64,000 nt of DNA from Microbacterium oxydans. GTDB taxonomy: Bacteria; Actinomycetota; Actinomycetes; Actinomycetales; Microbacteriaceae. Made by a program: the position numbers and the translations under genes. Positions 43,649-52,946 of the stretch are shown here, in pieces. The stretch is taken from the NCBI RefSeq assembly GCF_900095745.1, contig NZ_FMIR01000017.1, positions 434,001 to 498,000 of the forward strand, read 5' to 3'. Each line of letters opens with the position of its first letter. Within the stretch, counting starts at the first letter, position 1. The notes beneath the pieces were generated by a model. That model saw only the letters and a program-made list of their open reading frames with translations. It was not told where the DNA came from and ran no database searches.

Positions 43649-45091
43649 ATGGCGTCCTCCGGCATCCACCTCACGACTCTCGGTCATCGCATCCGTCACC
43701 ACAGGCTGGAGAAAGGATTCACGCTCGACGAGCTCGGCGCGCTCGTCGGCGTCGCCGGGTCGCAGCTGAGCCTGATCGAGAACGGCAAGCGCGAACCCAA
43801 GCTGTCGCTGCTGCAGGCGATCGCGCACGCCACGAGCACCGAGGTGACCGACCTCATCTCGGGCGAGCCGCCGAACCGTCGCGCCGCCCTCGAGATCGAA
43901 CTCGAACGCGCCCAGGAGAGCCCCGTCTTCCGGCAGCTCGGCGTCGCGCCCGTGCGCGTGACCAAGGGCATGAGCGATGAGACGATCGAGTCGGTGCTCG
44001 GACTGCACCGCGAACTGCAGCGCCGCGAGCGCGAAGCTATCGCCACCCCGGAGGAGGCACGGCGTGCGAACACCGAGATGCGGCTGCGCATGCGCGCGCA
44101 GAACAACTACCTCCCCGAGATCGAGAAGCTCGCCGAGAAGCATCTGAAGGCCGCGGGGCACGTGCAGGGCGCTCTCACCCACCGCACGGTGAGCATCATG
44201 GCCGAGAAGCTCGGCTTCGAGCTGATCTACGTCAACGACCTGCCACATTCCACGCGATCGGTCACCGACCTCGAGAACGGGCGGATCTACCTGCCGCCGG
44301 CGTCGATCCCCGGCGGTCACGGTCTGCGCTCGATGGCCCTGCAGGCCATGGCGCACCGCTACCTGGGGCACACGCCTCCGACCGACTACGCCGACTTCCT
44401 GCAGCAGCGGCTGGAGATCAACTACTTCGCCGCGTGCTGCCTGATGCCGGAGACGGCCGCCGTCGCTTTCCTGCAGCAGGCCAAGAAGGATCGCAACCTC
44501 GCGGTCGAAGACTTCCGCGACGCGTTCGGCGTGACGCACGAGGGCGCCGGCATGCGCATGACGAACCTGCTCACCCAGCACCTCGGGATGTCGCTGCACT
44601 TCCTCCGCGTGGATGCCACGGGCGCGATCACCCGCGTCTACGAGAACGACGACCTGCCGCTGCCCATGGACGTGACCGGCGCGGTGGAGGGACAGCGGGT
44701 ATGCCGCAAGTTCCAGGCGCGCGCCGCGTTCACGCAGCAGAACCGCACCACGGAGCACCACCAGTACACCGACACACCGTCGGGAACGTTCTGGTGCTCG
44801 ACGCAGACCGGGGCATCGACCGATGGAGAGTTCTCCATCACGGTCGGGGTGCCCTTCGACGACGCACGCTGGTGGCGCGGACGCGAGACCAGCGACCGCG
44901 CCGTGTCGACCTGCCCCGACGAATCCTGCTGCCGGCGGCCGTCCGCCGAGCTCACCGAGCGCTGGAACGGCAGGGCCTGGCCGAGCGCGCGCGTGCACAC
45001 GCACATGTTCTCCCCGCTCCCCCGCGGCGCGTTCCCCGGCGTCGACGACAACGAGGTCTACAACTTCCTCGGTCGTCACGCGAGTGAATGA
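43649..45091 (+). CDS. XRE-family short-chain fatty acid regulator (ScfR/RamB/PrpR type)
   Basis: A 480-aa regulator. The N-terminal XRE helix-turn-helix is LGHRIRHHRLEKGFTLDELGALVGVAGSQLSLIENGKREP. A middle ImmA/IrrE-like domain follows, in which the HExxH zinc motif is degenerate (LQAMAHRYLGH). The C-terminal part has Cys residues at CLMPET, FWCSTQ and STCPDESCC (about residue 421 onward); in mycobacterial PrpR such Cys residues hold an Fe-S cluster and the domain senses propionyl-CoA. RamB and PrpR control acetate, glyoxylate-cycle and methylcitrate genes; here the divergent partner is pckG. The last codons lie inside regulatory site A of the downstream cluster. Confidence 0.9.
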   Translation: MASSGIHLTTLGHRIRHHRLEKGFTLDELGALVGVAGSQLSLIENGKREPKLSLLQAIAHATSTEVTDLISGEPPNRRAALEIELERAQESPVFRQLGVAPVRVTKGMSDETIESVLGLHRELQRREREAIATPEEARRANTEMRLRMRAQNNYLPEIEKLAEKHLKAAGHVQGALTHRTVSIMAEKLGFELIYVNDLPHSTRSVTDLENGRIYLPPASIPGGHGLRSMALQAMAHRYLGHTPPTDYADFLQQRLEINYFAACCLMPETAAVAFLQQAKKDRNLAVEDFRDAFGVTHEGAGMRMTNLLTQHLGMSLHFLRVDATGAITRVYENDDLPLPMDVTGAVEGQRVCRKFQARAAFTQQNRTTEHHQYTDTPSGTFWCSTQTGASTDGEFSITVGVPFDDARWWRGRETSDRAVSTCPDESCCRRPSAELTERWNGRAWPSARVHTHMFSPLPRGAFPGVDDNEVYNFLGRHASE

Positions 45092-45107
45092 TTAAGATAT
45101 ATTCAAT
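45083..45107. promoter_or_regulatory. Operator A: 25-bp site shared with 57762 and 63788 (S10 peptidase promoter)
   Basis: It matches operator C at 20 of 25 positions, including the right half GATATATTCAAT exactly (C or T allowed at one position). It overlaps the stop codon of the upstream regulator gene and a -10-like TAAGAT/TATATT, and lies 30 bases before the S10 start. An extended 8-bp repeat GAGTGAAT/ATTCACTC (45082-45089, 45106-45113) frames it. Confidence 0.75.
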
Positions 45108-45136
45108 TCACTCATTCATTTTCCCGAGGGAGACCT

Positions 45137-46603
45137 GTGACCGAGCCGACCCCCGCAGACGCACCTGACACGGAGACCTTCACCTCACGCCGCCACCGCA
45201 TCACCGCGGGCGGCCGCTCGCTCGACTACAGCGCCGGAGCGGGCACCGTGATCGTCCGCGACGACGAGCACCGCCCGCTCGCGAGCGTGTTCTACACCTC
45301 GTACGTCGCCGACCGCGAGGAGGGCGCCCCGGTGCGCCCCGTGACGTTCCTGTTCAACGGCGGCCCCGGTTCGGCGAGCCTCTGGCTCAACATCGGCGGC
45401 TTCGGACCGAAGCGCACGCCCACGAACACTCCCCTCGCGACGCCGCCCGCCCCCTACGCGAGCGGCGACAACCCGCACACGCTGCTCACCGCCTCCGACC
45501 TCGTGTTCATCGACGCGCCCGGCACCGGATACTCGCGTCTCCTCGGTGATGCGACACCGGCCGAGCTGTGGGGCGTCGACCAGGACGTGGCCGCGTTCGC
45601 GAAGGCGATCACGCGCTGGCTCACGATCACGAACAACTGGAACGCGCCACGCTTCCTGTTCGGCGAGTCGTACGGCACCACACGTGCCGCGTCGCTCGTA
45701 CACCGGCTGCAGAACCAGGGCCTCGACTTCAACGGTGTCGTGCTCCTGTCGACCGTGCTCAACTGGGGCGAGAGCAACCTCGGCGGACCCCGCGAGTACA
45801 TCAATCTGCTCCCCTCGTACGCGGCGACCGCCTGGTACCACGGCAAAGTCCGCACCGCGCACACCGCGCTCGAGCCGCTCCTCGTCGATGCACGCGAGTT
45901 CGCCCAGGGTCCGTTCGCCGAAGCGCTGCTGCGTGGCGATCTGCTGCCCACCGATCTCGAGGACGCCGTCGCCGAACGCATGAGCGCCCTCGTCGGGCTC
46001 GACGCCGACTACCTGAAGAAGCACCACTTCCGCATCGGGATGGAGCAGTACCGCTACGCCCTGCTCGCCGACGAAGGGCGCGTGATCGGCCGCTTCGACA
46101 CCCGCTTCACCGCCGAGCACCAGTACGTCGTCGGCAACGGCTCGCACGACCCGGCCACCGACGACGCCGCCACCGCCGGGGTCAACAGCGCACACCTCTC
46201 GACGTACCGCGCCCACCTCGCGCACGACATCGGCTTCACCAGCGAGCTGCATTACCGCCACTTGCACAACATGCCCATCTCCCGCGCATGGGATTGGACG
46301 CACAAGGCACCGGGCGTGGATACCCCGCAGCTGGTGCCCGACGTCTCCATCGACCTGTCGGCCGCCGTGCGCCGCAACCCGAACCTGAAGGTGTTCGTGA
46401 TGGGCGGCTTCTACGACCTGGCCACTCCGTTCTTCGGACCCGAGGTCGACGTGGCGCAGCTGTATCTGGCGCCGAGCCTGCGCGAGAACATCCGCTTCAC
46501 GTTCTACGAGTCCGGTCACATGACCTTCGTGGACGAACGGGCGGTGGAGCGCATGAAGAGCGATCTCGACGACTTCTACCGCGTCGCGACGACGCACGGA
46601 TGA
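45137..46603 (+). CDS. S10 family serine carboxypeptidase-like protein 1
   Basis: A 488-aa alpha/beta hydrolase of the S10 peptidase family. FLFNGGPGSASLWL is the S10 oxyanion block (canonical NGGPGCSS), VFIDAPGTGYS is the second signature, and Ser178 in LFGESYGTTRAA is the nucleophile. Asp in GGFYDLATPF and His in YESGHMTF complete the triad. No signal peptide is present, so it is cytosolic, unlike secreted eukaryotic S10 enzymes. It should trim C-terminal residues from peptides at acidic to neutral pH. GTG 45137 has GAGGGAGA upstream. It overlaps its paralog by the ATGA stop-start. Confidence 0.92.
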   Translation: MTEPTPADAPDTETFTSRRHRITAGGRSLDYSAGAGTVIVRDDEHRPLASVFYTSYVADREEGAPVRPVTFLFNGGPGSASLWLNIGGFGPKRTPTNTPLATPPAPYASGDNPHTLLTASDLVFIDAPGTGYSRLLGDATPAELWGVDQDVAAFAKAITRWLTITNNWNAPRFLFGESYGTTRAASLVHRLQNQGLDFNGVVLLSTVLNWGESNLGGPREYINLLPSYAATAWYHGKVRTAHTALEPLLVDAREFAQGPFAEALLRGDLLPTDLEDAVAERMSALVGLDADYLKKHHFRIGMEQYRYALLADEGRVIGRFDTRFTAEHQYVVGNGSHDPATDDAATAGVNSAHLSTYRAHLAHDIGFTSELHYRHLHNMPISRAWDWTHKAPGVDTPQLVPDVSIDLSAAVRRNPNLKVFVMGGFYDLATPFFGPEVDVAQLYLAPSLRENIRFTFYESGHMTFVDERAVERMKSDLDDFYRVATTHG

Positions 46604-47991
46604 TCGGGCTCGAGGCCGCGGAGCGGGTCGGCGACCTGGCCTACATCGTCCGCCTCGAAGAGCTCCCGCTGCGGCGTTCGGACGGCTCATCGCAAGGGAC
46701 GATCTCGGCGTTCAGCTACATCGTCGACGGCACGGATCGCCCGGTGCTGTTCCTGACCAACGGCGGTCCGGGAGTGTCGACGCTCTATCTGCACCTGAGC
46801 GGGATCGGGCCGATGCGCGCCCAGGTCCCCGTCGACCTCGCCGACGCCGGGCACCCTCCCTACGGCGTGGAGGAGAGCCCATCGACGATCCTCGACGTCG
46901 CCGACCTGGTGTTCCTCGACGCACCCGGCACCGGATTCGGCGACTTCGCTGACGATGCCGATGCGTCGGACTTCCGTTCCGTGGAGGGAGACGCCGACGC
47001 CATCGCCGCCGCCATCTCGGACTGGGTCGACCGGCACGGGCGCTGGAACTCCCGGAAGTTCTTCCTCGGAGAGAGCTACGGAACCCTGCGCGCGGCTTTC
47101 CTCGCGACGTCATCGCACAGCATGGACACCGCGCCGCTGGACGGCATCGTGCTGCTGGGGCAGGCCGTCAACATCCAGGAGACGCTGGATCGTCCGGGCA
47201 ACGTGGTCGGAGCGCTCGCGAACCTGCCGTTCAAGGCGGCGACGGCCTGGCATCACGGCGTCGGCTCCCGCGAACACGAGACGGTCGAGGATGCGATCAC
47301 CGCGGCATTGGACTTCGCTCGCGGCGACCTCGCCCTCGCGATGCTGCAGGGCGACCAGCTGCCGGTCGACGAGCGCGCCGCCGTCTCGGAGCGCCTCTCG
47401 CGGATGATCGGGCTCCCCGCGGGCGAGCTCGCCGACGATCGGCTCTGGGTCAGCAAGCAGGACTTCCGCTCGCGTCTGCTCCCCGGACGCGTGCTCGGGG
47501 TGACCGACAGCCGGTACTCCGCACCGGCGGCCGACCGCCGCTCCGGTGAGCTCGAGTACGACGCCTCCGATGTGGCGCTCTCCCCGCGGTACGTGGCGGG
47601 GCTGCAGCAGTTGCTGCGACACGTCTTCGGCACCGCCCCCACGCAGCCGTATCGCGTGGTCGACCCGGAGGCGGGCCGGGACTGGGACTGGGACGAGCAG
47701 GGCGGCGCGGAGTTCGTCGCCTACGGACGGCCCTCCCCGTTCCGCACGTACCCGTACCCGGCACGGTTGTCACGCTGGATGAAGCAGACTCCGCGCGGAC
47801 GACTGTTCATCGGCACCGGCGTGTACGACTCGCTGACGACCGTCGGCGCGGCCGACCACCTGCTGCGGCAGTGGGGGTTGCCGCGCGAGCGCACCGAGAC
47901 CCACTGGTACCGCGCCGGCCACATGATGTACAGCGACCCCGAGGTCGCGGTGCGCCTGAACGCCGACCTCCGCGCCTTCCTCACCCGCTGA
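46600..47991 (+). CDS. S10 family serine carboxypeptidase-like protein 2
   Basis: A 463-aa paralog of the preceding gene, translationally coupled to it (ATGA). FLTNGGPGVSTLYLHL replaces the SAS/CSS of the oxyanion block with VST. VFLDAPGTGFGDF, LGESYGTLRAAF (nucleophile Ser), GVYDSLTTVGA (Asp) and YRAGHMMY (His) are kept, so it should be active with a different specificity. The N-terminus lacks a signal. The pair probably processes peptides brought in by the ABC importer on the opposite strand. Its stop is 22 bases from the convergent M20 gene. Confidence 0.9.
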   Translation: MIGLEAAERVGDLAYIVRLEELPLRRSDGSSQGTISAFSYIVDGTDRPVLFLTNGGPGVSTLYLHLSGIGPMRAQVPVDLADAGHPPYGVEESPSTILDVADLVFLDAPGTGFGDFADDADASDFRSVEGDADAIAAAISDWVDRHGRWNSRKFFLGESYGTLRAAFLATSSHSMDTAPLDGIVLLGQAVNIQETLDRPGNVVGALANLPFKAATAWHHGVGSREHETVEDAITAALDFARGDLALAMLQGDQLPVDERAAVSERLSRMIGLPAGELADDRLWVSKQDFRSRLLPGRVLGVTDSRYSAPAADRRSGELEYDASDVALSPRYVAGLQQLLRHVFGTAPTQPYRVVDPEAGRDWDWDEQGGAEFVAYGRPSPFRTYPYPARLSRWMKQTPRGRLFIGTGVYDSLTTVGAADHLLRQWGLPRERTETHWYRAGHMMYSDPEVAVRLNADLRAFLTR

Positions 47992-48012
47992 GGAGCCCGA
48001 CGAGGCTGCGGA

Positions 48013-49197
48013 TCACGCGGTGAGCGTCTCCAGCGCGAACGCCGCGAGCGCCGCGGCCTGATCGGCGAGGACCGCATCGTCGAACACGACCGTCGGAGAG
48101 TGGTTCGGAGACGCCGTCTCGAGATCGACCTCCGCCGGCGTCGCCCGCAGGAACAGGAACGCCCCCGGAACCTGTTCGAGCACGAAGGAGAAGTCCTCCG
48201 ATCCCATCACGGGGTGCGCGGTCTCCCACACGCGCTCGTCGCCGAACAGGCCCTGCAGCGTGGCTCGCACCCGCTCCACCGCGCGGGCATCGTTCACGGT
48301 GGGCGCGCACAGCACGCTCACATCGACCTGGGCCGTGCAGTCATGGGCGGCCGCGATCTCGCGGACGAGCACGGGGAGCTCCGCCTGCACGCGCGCACTC
48401 GACTCGTGCGACAGCACCCGCACCGAGGCGACGAGCGTGGCGGTGTCGGAGATGATGTTCCGGGCCGGTCCCCCGGCATGCAGTTGTGTGACGCTGAGGA
48501 CGACCGGATCGAACACGTCGAAACGGCGGGTGACGAAGGTCTGCAGCGCGGTGACGAGTTCGGCGGCGACGGGCACGGGATCGCGGGTCAGATGCGGCGC
48601 CGAGGCGTGTCCCCCGGCTCCCGTGACGGTGATCTCGACCTCGATCGCGCCGGCCATGAGCGCGCCGGGACGGGTCGAGAACACGCCGTACTCGCCGGGC
48701 ACGACATGGATGCCGAAGGCCGCGACCGGCCGGGACCCGGTGGTCTCGAGGAGCCCCTCGGCCAGCATCCGCTTCGCGCCGTCGCCGAGCTCCTCGCCCG
48801 GCTGGAACATCAGCAGGACGTCGCCGTGGAGCTCCTCACGGCGCCCCGCCAGCAGGTGGGCGGCACCGACGAGACCGGCGACGTGCAGGTCGTGCCCGCA
48901 GGCGTGCATCCGCTCCCCGGATGCCGCGTAGTCGAGCCCCGTGTCCTCGACCAGGGGAAGCGCATCCATGTCGGCACGCAGCAGCACGGTCGGTCCGGGA
49001 TGCGCGCCGCGCACGACCGCGGCGATCGAGCTCAGGCCCTCGCCGAGGACCACCTCGAGTCCGAGGGGCTCCAGCGCGTCGAGCACCCGCCGCTGCGTGC
49101 GCGGCAGCTCGAGACCCAGCTCGGGGTCGGCGTGGATGGCGCGGCGCAGGGCCACGAGCTCGGGCAGCAGGACCTGAGCGTCGTCGAGCAGGGTCAT
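48013..49197 (-). CDS. M20D family amidohydrolase 1
   Basis: A 394-aa dinuclear-metal hydrolase of the HipO/IAA-amino-acid hydrolase group. MHACGHDLH (Cys100, His102) and FQPGEELGDGA (Glu135, Glu136) bind the metals, with FGIHVVPGEYG and MGSEDFSFVL further down. The dimerisation lid (AGGHASAP) lies mid-protein. Members cleave N-acyl or N-aryl amino acids and some dipeptides. Its ATG touches the stop of the ATPase gene, so it is the last gene of the ABC importer operon, suggesting the importer carries an N-acylated amino acid or peptide. It closely resembles the second M20 gene at 58658. Confidence 0.94.
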   Translation of the reverse strand: MTLLDDAQVLLPELVALRRAIHADPELGLELPRTQRRVLDALEPLGLEVVLGEGLSSIAAVVRGAHPGPTVLLRADMDALPLVEDTGLDYAASGERMHACGHDLHVAGLVGAAHLLAGRREELHGDVLLMFQPGEELGDGAKRMLAEGLLETTGSRPVAAFGIHVVPGEYGVFSTRPGALMAGAIEVEITVTGAGGHASAPHLTRDPVPVAAELVTALQTFVTRRFDVFDPVVLSVTQLHAGGPARNIISDTATLVASVRVLSHESSARVQAELPVLVREIAAAHDCTAQVDVSVLCAPTVNDARAVERVRATLQGLFGDERVWETAHPVMGSEDFSFVLEQVPGAFLFLRATPAEVDLETASPNHSPTVVFDDAVLADQAAALAAFALETLTA

Positions 49198-50001
49198 TCA
49201 GGATCCGATCGAGTGGAGGAGGCTGTCGGTGCCGGCGTTCTGGATGCGCGGGATGGCCGCCACGAGCGCCTGTGTGTAGGGATGCTGCGGGTTCGTGACG
49301 ATCGCGTCGGCATCGCCGTGCTCGACGATCTCGCCGTTGCGCATCACGGCCGTGGTGTCGGCGATGTAGCGCACCGCGGCGAGGTTGTGAGTGATGAACA
49401 GCACCGAGAGCTCCAGCTCGCGCTGCAGGTCGCGCATCAGGTTGAGCACCGCTCCCTGCACCGAGGCGTCGAGGGCGGACGTGATCTCGTCCGCGATGAT
49501 CAGGCGCGGCTTCACCGCGAGGCAGCGGGCGATCGCGACGCGCTGCCGCATGCCGCCGGACAGGCTCGACGGATGCAACTCCGACACACCGGGCTTCAGC
49601 CGCACGAGTTCGAGCAGCTCCTTGACGCCGGCCGCACGAGCCTTGGCGTTGCCGGAGCCGTGGGTGGCCAGCGCCTCGTCCAGGGTCTCGCCCACCGACA
49701 TGCGCGGGTTCAGCGACGAGTACGGGTCCTGGAAGATCATCTGCACGTCTCGGGCGTGGGCCCTGCGATCACGGCGTCCGACCGCGAGGTCTTTGCCGTC
49801 GAGCAGGATCCGGCCCGACGTCGGCTTCTGAAGCCCCGCGACCGTGCGCGCCACCGTGGACTTGCCCGATCCGGATTCGCCCACCAGCCCCACCGTCGTG
49901 CCGTGCGGCACCGTGAGCGACACGTCGTCCACCGCATTCACGGCATGGGGGGCGCGACCGAATGTGACCACGAGGTTCTCGATGACGAGATCGGCCATCA
50001 T
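49198..50001 (-). CDS. Peptide ABC transporter ATPase (DppF/OppF type)
   Basis: A 267-aa ATPase. Walker A is GLVGESGSGKSTVART, Q-loop FQDPYSSLNPRMSVGETL, signature LSGGMRQRVAIARCLA, Walker B LIIADEITSALD and switch FITHNL. It powers peptide uptake together with the ATPase half of the fused gene upstream. ATG 50001 overlaps that gene's stop (ATGA); the long frame extending further upstream is in the wrong register for a conserved N-terminus. The C-terminal oligopeptide-specific extension is short. Confidence 0.93.
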   Translation of the reverse strand: MMADLVIENLVVTFGRAPHAVNAVDDVSLTVPHGTTVGLVGESGSGKSTVARTVAGLQKPTSGRILLDGKDLAVGRRDRRAHARDVQMIFQDPYSSLNPRMSVGETLDEALATHGSGNAKARAAGVKELLELVRLKPGVSELHPSSLSGGMRQRVAIARCLAVKPRLIIADEITSALDASVQGAVLNLMRDLQRELELSVLFITHNLAAVRYIADTTAVMRNGEIVEHGDADAIVTNPQHPYTQALVAAIPRIQNAGTDSLLHSIGS

Positions 50002-51923
50002 GCACCCGCCTTCGCGAATTCGTCTTCGTGCACTCCGACGTCCTGCGGGTGCCAGCACGCCACGCGGCCGGAGCCGTGCGCGACGAGCTGAGGGGTCTCG
50101 GTGCGGCAGAGCTCGGTGGCGAACGCACAGCGCGGCGCGAACGCGCAGCCGACCACCGGCTGCGCGAGGTCCGGCGGCTCGCCGGGGATCGTCGCGAGTG
50201 GTGCTGTGCGGTCGGTGTCGAGATCCGGCAGCGACTCCGCCAGCGCGCGGGTGTAGGGGTGCGCCAGCCGTTCGGGTTCCGCGAGGTGGCGGACGTCGAC
50301 GTCTTCGACGATGCGGCCGCCGTACATGACCAGGATGCGCTGGCAGAGCTCGGCCAGCACCGCGATGTCGTGCGAGACGACGATCGCCGCCGCCCCGGTC
50401 TCCTCGCACTCGCGGCGGAGCAGGGCGAGCACCCGCTGCTGCACCGTGACGTCGAGCGCCGTGGTGGGCTCGTCGGCGATGATCAGCCGCGGCTTCCCGA
50501 TCTGCGACATCGCGATGAGCGCACGCTGCCGCATGCCACCGGAGAACTCGTGCGGGAACTGCTTGGCCCGGCGCGCCGGATCGGTAATCGACACGGCCGC
50601 CAGCGCGTCGACGGCCGCGGCATCCGCTTCCCGCCGCGTCGCCTTCTGGTGCACGCGCGGCACCTCGGCGAGCTGCGTACCCACGCGGAGTGCCGGGTTC
50701 AGCGCGGTGAGCGAGTCCTGGAACACGACACCGACCCTCGTGCCGAGCTTCTTCGCCGCGCGCTCGCTCGACAGCCCGGACAGCTCCTCGCCCGCGAAGG
50801 TGAGGCGCTGCGCGCTGACGGCGGCGCCGGCCGGAGCCAGCTGCGCGATCGCCATCATCGTGACGCTCTTGCCGCTGCCGGACTCGCCGACCACGCCGAC
50901 GATCTCGCCGGGGGCGATGCGGAACGAGACGTCCTGCACGGGGCGTACCCAGCCGTGCTCGCCGGGGAACGAGACGCTGAGGCCGACGACGTCGAGCAGC
51001 GGTTCGACATCGTCCGCCCGCTCGTCGACCGCTTCGGTCGAGGCGACGCGGGCAGGGTCGCCGAGCTCGCGGGCGCTGAGCGTACGGGTGCGCCCACGGC
51101 CGCGCATGTGCGAGGCCAGCGCCTCGCCGAACATGCCGAACATGATGCCGGCGAGAACGACCATCACACCGGGGCCGACGATCGCGGACGGCTGGCTGTA
51201 GACCTGTTCGAAGCCCTCGCTGAGCAGGCGGCCCCAGTCGTACTCGGGCGGCTGCACGCCGACGCCGAGGAAGCTGAGGCTGGACAGGGCGAGGAGTCCG
51301 CCGCCGATCGAGATCGTGACGTTCACGATCACCGGCTCGGCGATGTTGGGAAGGATATAACGGGTGAACTGACGCGTCTTCGACACCCCGAGCAGGCGGG
51401 CCGCGGCCAGGTACTCCGAACCGCCGACGCGCGAGGAGAGCGTCTGTGCGAGGCGGGCGAACGAGGGGGTCATGGTCAGCGCGAGCGCGATCACGGCCGT
51501 CGTGGAGCCGGTGCCGAGCAGGATCACGGTGAGCATCGCCACCAGCAGCACCGGGAAGGCGAGCCAGGTGTTGATGACCGAGCCGAACAGGCGCTGCACG
51601 CGCGGACCGGCGACGACCGGCAGCGCGCCGAGGATCAGCCCGGCCACCGCGCCGATCGCGGTCGCGGTCAGCGCCATCACGAGCGACAGCCGCGTGGCCA
51701 CGAGCGTGCGCAGCAGCAGGTCCCGCCCGAGTGCGTCGGTGCCGAGAGGGTGCTCGGCACTCGGCGGCTGGAGGAGGTCAGCGGGCGACGGGGTCTCGGC
51801 CTGCGTACCCCACAGCATCGGGGCGAACACGGCGAGGAGGGCGAAGATCGCGATGAAGGTCAGCGAGATCAGCGCCATCGGTGACTGCAGCAGCCAGGAG
51901 CGCCGCCGGTGCGAGGAGGTCAT
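49998..51923 (-). CDS. Fused peptide ABC permease (DppC) and ATPase (DppD)
   Basis: One 641-aa polypeptide joins two normally separate subunits. Residues about 1-275 are a DppC-type permease (signature HPLGTDALGRDLLLR, EAA-like loop EYLAAARLLGVSKTRQFTRYILPNIAEPV). After a linker (about 280-310) comes a complete DppD ATPase: Walker A GESGSGKSVT (about 345), FSGGMRQRALIAM, LIIADEPTTALD, and the C-terminal oligopeptide signature PVVGCAFAPRCAFATELC with Cys residues. It couples to DppB and DppF on either side by ATGA overlaps. The reading frame is uninterrupted, so the fusion is not a sequencing frameshift. Confidence 0.93.
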   Translation of the reverse strand: MTSSHRRRSWLLQSPMALISLTFIAIFALLAVFAPMLWGTQAETPSPADLLQPPSAEHPLGTDALGRDLLLRTLVATRLSLVMALTATAIGAVAGLILGALPVVAGPRVQRLFGSVINTWLAFPVLLVAMLTVILLGTGSTTAVIALALTMTPSFARLAQTLSSRVGGSEYLAAARLLGVSKTRQFTRYILPNIAEPVIVNVTISIGGGLLALSSLSFLGVGVQPPEYDWGRLLSEGFEQVYSQPSAIVGPGVMVVLAGIMFGMFGEALASHMRGRGRTRTLSARELGDPARVASTEAVDERADDVEPLLDVVGLSVSFPGEHGWVRPVQDVSFRIAPGEIVGVVGESGSGKSVTMMAIAQLAPAGAAVSAQRLTFAGEELSGLSSERAAKKLGTRVGVVFQDSLTALNPALRVGTQLAEVPRVHQKATRREADAAAVDALAAVSITDPARRAKQFPHEFSGGMRQRALIAMSQIGKPRLIIADEPTTALDVTVQQRVLALLRRECEETGAAAIVVSHDIAVLAELCQRILVMYGGRIVEDVDVRHLAEPERLAHPYTRALAESLPDLDTDRTAPLATIPGEPPDLAQPVVGCAFAPRCAFATELCRTETPQLVAHGSGRVACWHPQDVGVHEDEFAKAGA

Positions 51924-52942
51924 GCGGTCTCCAGAATGGTCGTACGACGGTCGAGGATGGCGAGCACCACATCCACCAGCAGGTTCACGACGAGGATGAT
52001 CGCCGCGTAGACGATCGCGAGCCCCTGCACGATGCCGTAGTCCTTGGTGATGATCGCCTGCACGAAGGCACTGCCCATGCCCGGCCAGTTGAAGACCCGC
52101 TCGACCAGGACGCTGCCGGCGATCATCGTCGCGAGCAGGGCGCCGCCGAGGGTCAGGGTGGCGGTGAGCATGTTCGGCAGGGCGTGCCGGAAGTACACCA
52201 TCGCGGCCGGGAGCCGCTTGGAGCGCGCGGTGCGGATGTAGTCGTCGCTGAGCACGTTGAGCGCCTCGACACGGGCGATGCGCGACAGCGACGCCGACGC
52301 GCCGAGTGCGAGCGCGAGGACGGGCAGGATGTACGACTGCGGGCCGCTGATGCCGGCGACCGGGAGGAGCGGGATCGTGATGGCGAACAGCGTCAGCAGT
52401 GCGACACCGATCAGGTACTCCGGCACGGCGGCGAAGAAGCCCGTCACCGAGGTGAAGGCGACCTCGACGGGACGACGGCGGTTGCCAGCGGTGAGGATCG
52501 CGATGGCGAGCCCGAGGGGGATCGCAATGAGGAGGATCACGATGAACGCGATGCCGGCGAGCTGCACGGTGGCGGGGAGCCGGTACTCCACCAGCTCGTT
52601 CACCGATCGTCCGGTGATCAGGGAGACGCCGAGATCACCGCGGAACACGATGCCCGTCAGATAGTTCCAGAACTGCACGATGAGCGGATCATCGAGCCCG
52701 AGCTGCGCCCGGCGCTCCGCCACCACGGATGCCGGTGCGGTCGGTCCGAGAGCCGCACGGACCGGGTCTCCCCCGGCGGCGCGGAGGACGACGAATGCCG
52801 CCGTCACGATCACGAACATCGCGATGAGCATCCGGCCGATGCGCCGGAGGAGGAAGGGGATCCAGCGGCCGCCGCCGTGGCGACCACCCCGAGGGGTGGC
52901 CACCACGACGGTCTTCGGCCGCGTCACGATCTGCGACGTCAT
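51920..52942 (-). CDS. Peptide ABC transporter permease (DppB type)
   Basis: A 340-aa permease with six helices. The first helix (RRIGRMLIAMFVIVTAAFVVLRAAGGDP) carries the DppB-type start, and VYFRHALPNMLTATLTLGGALLATMIAGSVLVERVFNWPGMGSAF is the conserved cytoplasmic loop and final helices. It pairs with the permease half of the fused DppCD protein. It starts 4 bases after the binding-protein stop and overlaps the fusion gene by ATGA. Confidence 0.93.
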   Translation of the reverse strand: MTSQIVTRPKTVVVATPRGGRHGGGRWIPFLLRRIGRMLIAMFVIVTAAFVVLRAAGGDPVRAALGPTAPASVVAERRAQLGLDDPLIVQFWNYLTGIVFRGDLGVSLITGRSVNELVEYRLPATVQLAGIAFIVILLIAIPLGLAIAILTAGNRRRPVEVAFTSVTGFFAAVPEYLIGVALLTLFAITIPLLPVAGISGPQSYILPVLALALGASASLSRIARVEALNVLSDDYIRTARSKRLPAAMVYFRHALPNMLTATLTLGGALLATMIAGSVLVERVFNWPGMGSAFVQAIITKDYGIVQGLAIVYAAIILVVNLLVDVVLAILDRRTTILETA

Positions 52943-52946
52943 CCTG

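Noticed and set aside
48100..50091. 663-aa plus-strand open frame
   Set aside because: Runs antisense through the M20 and DppF genes with no domain; the minus-strand genes have complete motifs and coupling.
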